Positions 16,080 to 24,402 of a stretch of DNA of 35,285 nt are shown piece by piece. The DNA lies in NCBI GenBank assembly GCA_029249345.1, contig JAQWHM010000005.1, positions 1 through 35,285 of the forward strand, read 5' to 3'. The notes under the pieces are model-generated. The model worked only from the letters and a program-made list of their open reading frames with translations, made no database searches and was not told the origin of the DNA. The position numbers were made by a program, and so were the translations under genes. The stretch comes from UBA10348 sp002469915 (GTDB taxonomy: Bacteria > Bacteroidota > Rhodothermia > Rhodothermales > UBA10348). Every line of letters begins with the position of its first letter. Position 1 is the stretch's first letter.

Positions 16080-17228
16080 TCAATTACTTGATGGTACTTC
16101 CCAGGAAGCTAAATCAAGATGCGTGATCGGAAATTTAAGACAACATTTAGTTCCAGAATCCGCATTCGAATCGATTGTCAATTCACCACCAAAACCTTGA
16201 GCTAAGCGGCGAGCGGTGGCAATACCGAGGCCTAACCCGTTCCGTTGTCTTGAAGGAGCTTCAAATTGTCGAAAGAGATCAACGGAGGTTAACGCTTTTT
16301 CCTCAAATCCAGCCCCTTCATCTTGAATTAAAATCACGTATGAATCCGCGTTTCCAATACCATTGATGACGATCCGACCTGTAGTATGAATCAACCCGTT
16401 TGAGACCAATTCAAAAAGACACCGCTCAAGAAGCGGTTTTGCAACCGCCGATAAGACGGGTTCAAATGAAGCGTCTAGCCTTCGCTGATCATCATCTGTG
16501 AATTGCGGACCACTTAAAAAGCGAGTTAAACTTTCCTCTAAATCATACCTTTCCGTCGCAAAAAAGGAGTTGTTAGACCCATCATTCCCTTCCACAAGAA
16601 CAAGTGAAAGGATATCTCGAAACTGCGATGATATCGCTTCCAGGCGGTCGGAAGCTACGGCCATGGAAGACAAGACTTCATCTCTTTTGTCAACTCCCAA
16701 CGAGTTATAGGGGGAAGACATCAAATAAATACACATCCGTAATTGAGACAGAGGGGTATTTATCTCGTGGGGAAATATTAAGAGTAACTCTTCTCTTAGT
16801 TGATTTGCTTTTTCTTGCAGTTGCTCAAAAACCGTTTCGGAGCGAGAAATGCAGGTCTCAACAACATCTGTGAGTTCCCTGATGGAAAACGGTTTAGTGA
16901 GATAGTCAACTGCACCTAGCTTCATCCCACTGCGTTGACTTTCCCTTCCTGTTTTTGCAGTAACAAAAACAAACGGGATGTTAGCCAGTTCGGAGTCATC
17001 AATTAGAACCTTGCGCAGTTCAAAGCCATCCATCTCGGGCATCGCAATGTCGCACAGAATTAGATCTGGCCTTGAAAGTCTGATATGCTCGATGGCATCA
17101 ACTGAACGTTCAAAATCGCGAACCAGGTACCCTTTGATCTTTAAGATCTCCTTCGTTACCGAACGGATATCGAAATCATCATCTACGAGGACGATGGTTG
17201 ATGGGCTTTTCTCAAAAGGCAGGGCCAT
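16080..17228 (-). CDS. receiver-histidine kinase fusion protein
   Basis: A 382-residue protein with an N-terminal receiver (residues 11-127; Asp60 in LILCDIAMP, Thr90, Lys112 in YLTKPF) joined through a short coiled helix to a compact kinase module. HisKA-like His154 lies in LLIFPHEINTPLSQL. The HATPase domain has an N box in LFELVSNGLIHTTG, G1 in DEGAGF and G2 in NGLGLGIATARRLA. The receiver-first order suits a relay in which incoming phosphate controls the attached kinase. It has no membrane segment. It is the first gene of a minus-strand pair with the HAMP/PAS kinase, whose start region directly abuts or overlaps its TGA. Confidence 0.85.
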   Translation of the reverse strand: MALPFEKSPSTIVLVDDDFDIRSVTKEILKIKGYLVRDFERSVDAIEHIRLSRPDLILCDIAMPEMDGFELRKVLIDDSELANIPFVFVTAKTGRESQRSGMKLGAVDYLTKPFSIRELTDVVETCISRSETVFEQLQEKANQLREELLLIFPHEINTPLSQLRMCIYLMSSPYNSLGVDKRDEVLSSMAVASDRLEAISSQFRDILSLVLVEGNDGSNNSFFATERYDLEESLTRFLSGPQFTDDDQRRLDASFEPVLSAVAKPLLERCLFELVSNGLIHTTGRIVINGIGNADSYVILIQDEGAGFEEKALTSVDLFRQFEAPSRQRNGLGLGIATARRLAQGFGGELTIDSNADSGTKCCLKFPITHLDLASWEVPSSN

Positions 17229-17417
17229 GAAAATAGGGGATTATCAGAAAGGACTAAAGAAGATGGGCCGGGCAATCTATACCTTTCCTAATTCCTTTCT
17301 TAAATCTTACTTCAATGAATCTAAAATCCAGCTTAGAAAGGCTCTTTGAACTCAGCCAGGACGGATTTCTTAAAGCGGATTATTCCTCGGAAAACATGGG
17401 AAACCGATTCCCTCCTG

Positions 17418-17999
17418 CTATGCTTCCCCCTCCTTGTAGGCTCGGATCTCGTCTACTTCAAGCGCAAAAGGGCCGTCTTTACCGTCTAAAATGTAAATTC
17501 CTAAGCGTCTGATATTTGAAGGATTTATAGCATCCGCCCTCACCTGTCGGCCAAAAATGCTGGCGCGAAACGATTCGAAAGGAATACGGACTGTGGTCCA
17601 ATCAGACGTGGTCGCGAAGCCACTACGTTGCGAAACCTGACGACCTCTGTATCGTGTTCCATCCGAGAGCTCGACCTCAAAATCCCGCCCGTTTCCTCGC
17701 ACGCGAAGCTCTAATCCGTCGTAATCCCCCAAATCCATTGAGTGAAATGCTCTTATTGAGGTGAACCCACCTCCACGGGTAACCAGATTTCCCCAGAACC
17801 TAAGGACACCTTCGTCTAATTCTGCATATCCTTTGGAACGACCGCCCATGACTCCGTCATTAACAATGCTCCAACTAGCTTCATCCATCTGATCGAATTG
17901 GAAAAGGACAGTCGTGTCGGGAAGAGCCGTAAGGGGGGCTTCGGGCCTTTCGCTGGAAGCCAGCACGGTGAGGGCGAAGAGGATGCTGAGTATTTTCAT
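17418..17999 (-). CDS. secreted CIA30-family protein
   Basis: A 193-residue protein with an N-terminal signal sequence (MKILSILFALTVLASS). The mature part matches the CIA30 (complex I intermediate-associated protein 30) jelly-roll family: the signature WSIVNDGVMGGRSKGYAEL near the start, then FWGNLVTRGGGFTSIR, LELRVRGNGRDFEVEL and W..V.IPF.SF. Bacterial members are uncharacterised, with a carbohydrate-binding-like fold; a role in respiratory complex assembly should not be assumed. It is transcribed divergently from the T9SS nuclease gene, whose longest frame would overlap it, and is not obviously part of an operon. Confidence 0.8.
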   Translation of the reverse strand: MKILSILFALTVLASSERPEAPLTALPDTTVLFQFDQMDEASWSIVNDGVMGGRSKGYAELDEGVLRFWGNLVTRGGGFTSIRAFHSMDLGDYDGLELRVRGNGRDFEVELSDGTRYRGRQVSQRSGFATTSDWTTVRIPFESFRASIFGRQVRADAINPSNIRRLGIYILDGKDGPFALEVDEIRAYKEGEA

Positions 18000-18198
18000 G
18001 GCAAAGTCGTGGTTTAGTAGTTGCCTTAAGGTATCGGACGTCCTTCAACCTGCCTATCTCTTATCTATCAACGGGATTATGAGAGGGGCGAAAAGAGTAT
18101 GTGCACGATGGATTCTTGAATTATGCGATACCCGATACACATACTCTATTGTTTGCCTCAGTATTATTTTACTTCCAAACCAAAGCACCCCCACTCTT

Positions 18199-20385
18199 TT
18201 GAATACATATCCCCGCTTCTCGAATAGGCCTCGTGGCCTGATAAGGCACGTTTTTTGGTTCACTTGCATCGCAACCTGTGCCTTCTTTCCAACGGCTGAA
18301 GCTCAGACGCTAAGCCCTGGTGACATAGCCGTCATTGGTGTGAACGCGGATAATCCAGACCACTTTGGGTTCGTAGCTTTAGTAGACCTGCCTGCCGGCA
18401 CGGTCGTTGGCTTTACCGATCATGGATGGCAGTCGAGTGGCTCATTCCGCAGTAATGAAGATGTATACTCGTACACGGCAAGCGGATCGGTTTCAGCCGG
18501 CACCGTAATTGAAGTAGTAAGTGGTGCTCCTCAATTTTCTGGATCGGGCGATCAGCTCATCGTATTTCAGGGAAGCGTGGCCTCTCCCACGTTGATCTAT
18601 GCCATTAACTTTGAGGGTACAGGTTGGCAAGCCAGTGCCACATCTTCCAGAACGTCTGCGCTCCCGAGCGGACTCACTAACGGATCGACGGCTGTAGCCA
18701 TAGGCGAGTGTGACAACATGGCCTATACCGGTTCAACCTCCGGATCCCAATCAGAACTTCTGCTTCTTATTGGAGACGCCTCGAATTGGAATTGTAACGA
18801 CAGCACAAGGCAGACCTTCGCCACCTCGTTCACGGTAAGTAGCTCTAGCAATAACAATATTCCGACATTCGTGACCTCGACAAGTGCGGCTACGTTCGTT
18901 GCAGGCGATCAGGTTAGCCTTTCCTATGAGGCAACGGACGCAGATTCAGAGCCTATCACTTTTGGAGGAATCAGCCTACCGGCGGGTGCAGCGGTAGATG
19001 CGTCATCGGGTATTCTGACATGGGTACCCACGGAAGATCAGGTTGGGACACATACGTTTTCTATAACGGCCAGCGACGGAAAAGACACGGCGGCCCTTTC
19101 GGTGACTATTACCATCACTTCTGCCATCGAATCACGGCGGCCCCAGTATGTGGGCATCCTACCCCGGGGTACTGTTGCTCAGGCAGGCGATGACCTTCAG
19201 GAATTCCACCTCTTTGTTCAGGACCCTGATGGAGGCTCACTTTCTTATTCGATTGAACCCAGTAATCTGGGTGCTACTGTCGTTGAGGGCACCATTTTCG
19301 GAAGTACCTACCCAATCCTTGAATGGACCACGCCCCAGACACCGGGCATCCAGCGATTTGACGTCACCTTTACGGATGACGAAGGACTTTCGCTGAGTCT
19401 TGACTTCTATGTGGCAGGAATGGGTGCGCTATTTCCCGGCGAATCGGGAGACGCCCTGATGGCCAGTCTGGTTGGTACCTACAGTCCGGCTCGAACGCTG
19501 GGTTACAGTGTCGCAAGAGACACGTTATATGCCATTGTGGATCGAAATGCGGAGGGTAAGGTCGCTGGGATATATACCGGATTTGAAGTTGCTTATTTGG
19601 GAGGCGACCCAAGTACTGAGCTTTTTTCGGGTGGAATAAATGCAGAACACACCTGGCCCCAATCGATGGGCGCGGGCGATGAACCTCAGAAAAGCGATAT
19701 GCACTTTGTATTCCCCTCGAAGATAAACGTGAATGCAGAACGAGGTAGTTTCCCCTTTGCTGAGATCCCAGACGACCAAACAAGCTCATGGTTTAGGAAA
19801 GACGAGATTTCGACTTCCATTCCAGCTACCAACATTGACGAGTACAGCGAATACGTCTCCGGTCGATTCGAGCCTCGTGAATCTGTCAAAGGAGATGTAG
19901 CGAGAGCAGTCTTCTACTTTAACACTATTTATTCTGGCGCAGCCAACACCTCCTTTTTTAATGGACAAAAAGCCATTCTTGGCGAATGGAACGCTGTGGA
20001 TACCCCTTCAAACAAAGAGATTGCACGCTCGGGAATGATCCAGACGTACCAAGGAAATATTAACCCCTTCCTTTTAGACCCCTCGCTCCCCAATCGACTT
20101 TTTGGCCTTTCGGTGAGCGCAGAAGAGGAGTCCGTTCCTGTCGAACTCCAAGTGGGTAACCTTTTCCCTAATCCAGCCAGCAAAACGGTTTCCATTACCA
20201 TTCAAGGAATACCTTCCGCGGTTCGAGTAGCTGTATACGACGTTTTAGGGCGCGCAACAGGTTCATTCATGGCCTCAGAGGGTTTGAACACACTAGATAT
20301 TTCGCACTTGGCACCAGGAATCTACTCCGTCCAGATCCAAACTGAACACGCTCCTCAAACACTAACGCTAATTAAGACGAAATAG
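18199..20385 (+). CDS. secreted endonuclease I-family protein with type IX sorting domain
   Basis: The frame is open from 17914, but TTG 18199 is chosen because it places a signal peptide (basic RPRGLIRH, hydrophobic VFWFTCIATCAFF, then AEAQ) near the N-terminus; ATG 18079 is the alternative. Domain order: a lamin-tail-like beta domain common in Bacteroidota exoproteins (SPGDIAVIGVNADNPDHFGF...), an Ig/cadherin-like domain (WVPTEDQVGTHTFSITASDG), a second beta region, then an EndA/NucM-type endonuclease I domain with INAEHTWPQS and SDMHFVFPSKINVNAERGSFPF, which holds the catalytic His and the N..RG signature. The last ~80 residues (LFPNPASKTVSI, VAVYDVLGRATG, LDISHLAPGIYSVQI) are a T9SS type A sorting domain. 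Likely an extracellular DNase for nutrient scavenging. Confidence 0.82.
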   Translation: MNTYPRFSNRPRGLIRHVFWFTCIATCAFFPTAEAQTLSPGDIAVIGVNADNPDHFGFVALVDLPAGTVVGFTDHGWQSSGSFRSNEDVYSYTASGSVSAGTVIEVVSGAPQFSGSGDQLIVFQGSVASPTLIYAINFEGTGWQASATSSRTSALPSGLTNGSTAVAIGECDNMAYTGSTSGSQSELLLLIGDASNWNCNDSTRQTFATSFTVSSSSNNNIPTFVTSTSAATFVAGDQVSLSYEATDADSEPITFGGISLPAGAAVDASSGILTWVPTEDQVGTHTFSITASDGKDTAALSVTITITSAIESRRPQYVGILPRGTVAQAGDDLQEFHLFVQDPDGGSLSYSIEPSNLGATVVEGTIFGSTYPILEWTTPQTPGIQRFDVTFTDDEGLSLSLDFYVAGMGALFPGESGDALMASLVGTYSPARTLGYSVARDTLYAIVDRNAEGKVAGIYTGFEVAYLGGDPSTELFSGGINAEHTWPQSMGAGDEPQKSDMHFVFPSKINVNAERGSFPFAEIPDDQTSSWFRKDEISTSIPATNIDEYSEYVSGRFEPRESVKGDVARAVFYFNTIYSGAANTSFFNGQKAILGEWNAVDTPSNKEIARSGMIQTYQGNINPFLLDPSLPNRLFGLSVSAEEESVPVELQVGNLFPNPASKTVSITIQGIPSAVRVAVYDVLGRATGSFMASEGLNTLDISHLAPGIYSVQIQTEHAPQTLTLIKTK

Positions 20386-20509
20386 GTACTCAGGCGTTAC
20401 GTGCTGCGTTGAACAAGAAGTGCAACAGCCTTGGTCGGTCATAAAAATGTTGTAAAGGCCACTCATTATATTATTAGGACTAACTGAGGTCCAAATACCA
20501 ACTTTATTT

Positions 20510-20998
20510 ATGACGACGAACGACGTAATGCGCCGTGTCCGCTTTATTTTTGATTTGAGCGACACGCAGATGATTGAGCTCTTTGCACACACGGGAGTCA
20601 CGGTTACTCGGGCCCAGATAAGCGACTGGCTAAAAAAAGACGAGGACCCCAACTACGTCGACTGTTCGGACACCGAATTAGCCCTGTTTTTGAATGGGCT
20701 CATTATTGAAAAACGAGGACGGAAGGACGGACCTCAACCTGAGCCAGAATCCAAGCTAACCAATAATATCATTTTCATTAAGCTCAAGATTGCCTTGAAC
20801 CTGAAGGCAGAGGATGTGCTCAACATCTTGAACCACGTGGACTTTTGGCTGAGCAAACACGAACTCAGTGCCTTTTTCAGAAAGCCTGGTCACAAGCACT
20901 TCAGGGAGTGCAAAGACCAGATCTTACGCAACTTTCTGAACGGACTTCAGGTTGAGTACCGTGGCGATGCAAAGACGGCTGACTCACCTTGGGGATAG
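20510..20998 (+). CDS. DUF1456 family protein
   Basis: A 162-residue soluble protein made of two similar ~70-residue helical halves: MTTNDVMRRVRFIFDLSDTQMIELF...SDWLKKDEDPNY...ELALFLNGLIIEKRG, and NNIIFIKLKIALNLKAEDVLNIL...LSAFFRKPGHKHF...QILRNFLNGLQVEYRG. This internal duplication, each half ending in FLNGL followed by a basic RG, is the hallmark of DUF1456 (YehS-like). Function is unknown. It converges with the DUF2130 gene, with only 16 bases between the two stop codons. Confidence 0.85.
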   Translation: MTTNDVMRRVRFIFDLSDTQMIELFAHTGVTVTRAQISDWLKKDEDPNYVDCSDTELALFLNGLIIEKRGRKDGPQPEPESKLTNNIIFIKLKIALNLKAEDVLNILNHVDFWLSKHELSAFFRKPGHKHFRECKDQILRNFLNGLQVEYRGDAKTADSPWG

Positions 20999-21014
20999 TA
21001 GCAAGCCATTTTGG

Positions 21015-22421
21015 CTAACTATCAGTGGGCGGCTGGTCTCCAGCCTCCTCAAACTTCGTGGCCATGGTCGGATTGTGGCGTGTCAGCTTCTTGATGGTCA
21101 CATTCTGCGCCTTATCGTTTGCTAAACGAAGATTTCGATCCGTTCCCAGCAAAGCTTCTTTGGTCTTTTCCAGATGAGAGATTGATTTATCGATCTCCGC
21201 GATGGCCGTCTGGAATTTTCGGGAGGCCAGATCATAGTTCTTTCCGAAAGCGGTCTTGAACGTTTCCAGATCGTTTTCAAAGTTGGTGACATCCACATTC
21301 TGGGCCTTAACTAGCGCAAGCTCTGCCTTGAACTCTAACGACTTCATTGCTGCATTACGCAGTAGCGTGATGATGGGAATGAAAAACTGTGGGCGAATGA
21401 CGTACATCTTGGGATAGCGATGGAAGACATCGACGATTCCCGAATTGTAGAGTTCACTTTCTGGTTCGAGCAGGGATACCAAAATGGCATACTCACACCC
21501 CTTCTCGTTTCGATCCTTATCCAGTTCTTTTAGAAAGTCCTCGTTCTTTTTCTTCGTGGTCGTGGTATCGCTTTCATTCTTCATTTCGAACATAACCGAT
21601 ACGATCTCTGTACCGGTCTCGTCTGAATCGCGAAAGATGTAATCACCCTTGCTTCCAGACCTTGCATCGTTGTCTTTCTCGAAATACGCCCTTGGAAAGG
21701 CCGTGGATCGAATGCGGTTAAACTCGGTCTCGCAGTGCTGTTCAAGCGTTTCACCCACCATCTTGGTCGAAAGACGTGCTTTCATATCGCGAAGGCGCTC
21801 GATAGCCTCATCGCGATCTTTGATCTGCGTTTCATACTTGTCTTTAAGCGAAGTCTCAGAGTTTTGTTTTTCAAGTTTCGCTATCTGAAGGTCATTTTTT
21901 AATCCATCTCGCTCCTTCTCAACTACCGTAACCGCCTGTGTGATAGCTAGCTTCTGCTCCCCTTCAATAGCACTCAGCTTGTACTTTAACTGCTGAATTT
22001 CTGCATCTTTCGATGCCGCCGTCTGCTGTACTTCCCTAGAGAGATCCATGGCAGCGAGCCTTGAAGCGACCTCCTTATCCTTTTCTGCCTGCTCCAGCTC
22101 GTTTGCAAGATCATCACGCTCCTTTTCAACAGCGTTTATCGCCTGGCTCACAGCGAGCTTCAACGCTATTTCGCCCTCCGCTAGTTTCGACTTCAACCCT
22201 TGGATTTCGGAGTCTTTGACTGCGGCAGCCTGCTGTAATTCACTTTCGACCTGAATTCTGGTCATCTGAACGGCATTCTGCATTTCCTTCTGGGCAAGCT
22301 CAAGTCGCTCACCTAACTGCTGTTCAAACTCATCATCGCGAACCTGCTTGAGTATATCTGCATACCCCGCTTCATCAATCTTGAACGCTTTCGTGCAATG
22401 TGGGCAAATTATTTCATGCAT
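21015..22421 (-). CDS. DUF2130 domain protein with long coiled coil
   Basis: A 468-residue protein. It begins with a short zinc-binding-like motif (CPHC, residues 6-9). Residues ~25-215 form a long coiled coil rich in Glu, Lys, Ala and Gln with repeated AxxKDxEIQxLKxKL and VEKERDxLxN blocks, hinting at internal duplication. Residues ~225-380 are the DUF2130 domain: TKMVGETLEQHCETEFN, SGSKGDYIFRD and VSVMFEMKNE (an E-x-K pattern reminiscent of PD-(D/E)xK nucleases), then CEYAILVSLLEPESELYNSGI. A second helical region follows. Function is unproven; a nuclease or DNA-associated role is often suspected. A purine-rich AAGGAAAG stretch lies before the ATG. Confidence 0.85.
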   Translation of the reverse strand: MHEIICPHCTKAFKIDEAGYADILKQVRDDEFEQQLGERLELAQKEMQNAVQMTRIQVESELQQAAAVKDSEIQGLKSKLAEGEIALKLAVSQAINAVEKERDDLANELEQAEKDKEVASRLAAMDLSREVQQTAASKDAEIQQLKYKLSAIEGEQKLAITQAVTVVEKERDGLKNDLQIAKLEKQNSETSLKDKYETQIKDRDEAIERLRDMKARLSTKMVGETLEQHCETEFNRIRSTAFPRAYFEKDNDARSGSKGDYIFRDSDETGTEIVSVMFEMKNESDTTTTKKKNEDFLKELDKDRNEKGCEYAILVSLLEPESELYNSGIVDVFHRYPKMYVIRPQFFIPIITLLRNAAMKSLEFKAELALVKAQNVDVTNFENDLETFKTAFGKNYDLASRKFQTAIAEIDKSISHLEKTKEALLGTDRNLRLANDKAQNVTIKKLTRHNPTMATKFEEAGDQPPTDS

Positions 22422-22580
22422 TTCGGCTTCTTTCCTTCTTCGACTTAAATGGTTAGCTGATCATACCTCATTTTAACATTCTCTGCCAACTATGCGAGCC
22501 TGAAAAAAGGGTTTATTTTCTACCACTAGAATGGGATTCCATTTCTGAGATTCAAAATGGCAAAAAGCTATAAAAGCCAA

Positions 22581-22651
22581 ATGGTGCGGATCGCATTGCG
22601 ATCCGCACCATCATCGTAAGTGGCATAGAATCCCCTCAGAAACTTACCACA
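22581..22651. repeat. palindromic interspersed repeat, copy 1
   Basis: A perfect 14-bp inverted repeat, ATGGTGCGGATCGC (22581-22594) and its complement (22598-22611), with loop ATT, followed by TCATCGTA, a variable spacer and AATCCCCTCAGAAACT (22629-22644). The same arrangement occurs at 27011-27087. It lies just after the stop of the di-haem peroxidase gene, so it could also act as a transcript-end hairpin, but no T-run follows in either direction. Confidence 0.75.
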
Positions 22652-22667
22652 ATTTTATTCGAGCATA

Positions 22668-24140
22668 TTACCCACCGGCAGTACACATCAGGTCGCTTTG
22701 GGACTGTAGGTCATTCAGTGACACACAATTTCCACTCGGTAATTTCGAAGGGACATACCGCATTAGGTCGGGGTCCCGAAGGCCATATTCCAAAAATTCG
22801 ACTAAAGCATCTACCTCCTCGGTCGTCAGATTAAGAGGGTAGAATTGTTGGGATAAACCCGCAACGGATGGATTCTGGGGAATCGCTCGATTCTTGTATT
22901 CTACTACCTCTCTAATCGAACGCAATGAGGCTCCGTGCCCATAAAATGGACTATCAGCTAGGTTGTAGAGCTGTGGCGTTTTGAAGGTGTAATCATCAGC
23001 AGCATTTCCTGAAAAACCTCCACGTCCACCGCGTACCTGATTTGGAACGGCCCCAATCATTTCACCGGGCGCACCAAGGTCTAGATCATACAGACCTAAG
23101 GCATGGAAGGAATCCGAGCTTAGCGCCGGACCAGAGTGACAAGCCACACAGTTGCCCTTACCAAAAAAGACTAAGGCACCCATCTTCTCTTGCTGGCTCA
23201 TGGCAGAGGATTCCCCTGAAAGCCACTTTTGAAACGGGGCCTTATTCGCCATTACCGTGCGTTCGTAGGCCGCGATGGCAAGTCCTGCATTTCGACGATT
23301 TATCGAATCATCTGATCTCCCGAACACTTCTTGAAATAACTTGTCGTACTTCTTCAGATTTGAAACGACTTCTATACCTCCTTCCAACCGGTGAACTTGC
23401 AACCCCTTAATAGCTTGGACCTCCAAACCAGCAAAGCCCTCCTGATTTAACTGGACAAAATCGACCGATCCATCGCCAAGACCTTCATTTCCTTGGCCTC
23501 CGAACTGACCATTCCAAAGCGTAAGTTGCTGGAACCCCGCATTCATTGCACTCGGGGTCCGGATGGGCTGTATGTCCGAAAGTTCACCATGGATATTTTC
23601 GCGCATCGAGAATCCAGATCCTCCGTCGGCAACCCCTTGAGCCGCTCCTGCCTGGAACCCCTTCTCTGCCATGTGACATGAAGCGCAACTAAAGGTCGCG
23701 AGCGAACCCGTCTCTGAATTAATACCAAGTCCTGTCTCATGGAACAGAAGCTTGCCCAATTGCACTTTGTGCCGAGACAAGGGATTAAGCGGGTCTTGAG
23801 GAATATCTCTTAGGCGACCGCTATCCGGCATTTGGAAGTAGCGAGCAGATCCGGTCGGAGAAACGGCAGCTAGCAGTTGAATCAGATCTGAATCTGACCG
23901 GTCCGACTTTTGAGATTTGCCGGATTTGCCGGACTTGTCGGATTTGCCGGACTTGTCGGATTTGTCGGACTTGTCGGATTTGTCGGATTTTCCCGACTTC
24001 TTGCCTGCCTTCTGATACTCATCGAAAGCAGAATCTTCCGACTCTTGATAATCAGCCACGGTTGGAGAATCACAACCAACAACAGTCAAAAACAGAACGA
24101 TGCACGCAGAAAGGGCGAGCGACCTTAGATATTGAAATTT
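22668..24140 (-). CDS. di-haem cytochrome c peroxidase / MauG-like lipoprotein
   Basis: About 490 residues from GTG 24140, chosen because it opens a standard lipoprotein signal (MKFQYLRSLALSAC...LTVVGC). ATG 24203 and 24185 are alternatives but give an odd, long N-region. After the lipid Cys comes an acidic patch and a (Ser-Asp/Gly-Lys)n linker. The rest is the di-haem CCP/MauG fold: CASCHMAEKGF for the N-terminal haem and NCVACHSGPALSSDSFHALGL for the second, with FKTPQLYNLADSPFYGHG and a C-terminal LTTEEVDALVEFLEYGL. Members reduce H2O2 or oxidise substrates through two c-haems in the periplasm; which applies here is unknown. It is divergent from the amidohydrolase operon. Confidence 0.82.
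   Translation of the reverse strand, partial: KFQYLRSLALSACIVLFLTVVGCDSPTVADYQESEDSAFDEYQKAGKKSGKSDKSDKSDKSDKSGKSDKSGKSGKSQKSDRSDSDLIQLLAAVSPTGSARYFQMPDSGRLRDIPQDPLNPLSRHKVQLGKLLFHETGLGINSETGSLATFSCASCHMAEKGFQAGAAQGVADGGSGFSMRENIHGELSDIQPIRTPSAMNAGFQQLTLWNGQFGGQGNEGLGDGSVDFVQLNQEGFAGLEVQAIKGLQVHRLEGGIEVVSNLKKYDKLFQEVFGRSDDSINRRNAGLAIAAYERTVMANKAPFQKWLSGESSAMSQQEKMGALVFFGKGNCVACHSGPALSSDSFHALGLYDLDLGAPGEMIGAVPNQVRGGRGGFSGNAADDYTFKTPQLYNLADSPFYGHGASLRSIREVVEYKNRAIPQNPSVAGLSQQFYPLNLTTEEVDALVEFLEYGLRDPDLMRYVPSKLPSGNCVSLNDLQSQSDLMCTAGG
23914..23985. repeat. 9-bp tandem repeat encoding a Ser-Asp/Gly-Lys linker
   Basis: Eight consecutive 9-base units of the form GA[C/T]TTG[T/C]CG on the plus strand, inside the peroxidase gene. 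On the coding strand each unit specifies a Ser-Lys-based triplet pattern (SDK or SGK). Degenerate units extend the array on both sides. Unit length is a multiple of three, so copy-number changes keep the frame. Confidence 0.85.
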
Positions 24141-24402
24141 CACTTGGGTAGAGGGATAAGTGATTGAATACGCTGGGAAACTCATAGTTTTGGACAATGC
24201 CAAATTGATTATTTCGACGAAACCCCACTTTTTTTTCGACGAACATGTCCCAAATGTTGATCAGTTACCGTTGAAAAAGAGTTTGATTGAGCGAGTGTTT
24301 TGAAAACATATTTGAACACCGCTTACATCCTATTGTCCTATCGCGTTTTGTTTTTCGAACCAAGCCCGTATTCTACCGGCTGATTCACACATTCTAGGAT
24401 TC

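Noticed and set aside
17315..17512. Possible PAS-domain fragment (LERLFELSQDGFLKAD)
   Set aside because: The resemblance covers only ~16 residues, and the frame then runs antisense into the CIA30 gene; too little to call a gene remnant.
17914..18198. N-terminal extension of the T9SS nuclease frame
   Set aside because: It runs antisense through the start of the CIA30 gene and would bury the signal peptide nearly 100 residues inside the protein.
23914..23985. CRISPR-like repeat array
   Set aside because: Units are 9 bases, contiguous and without spacers, and encode a protein linker.
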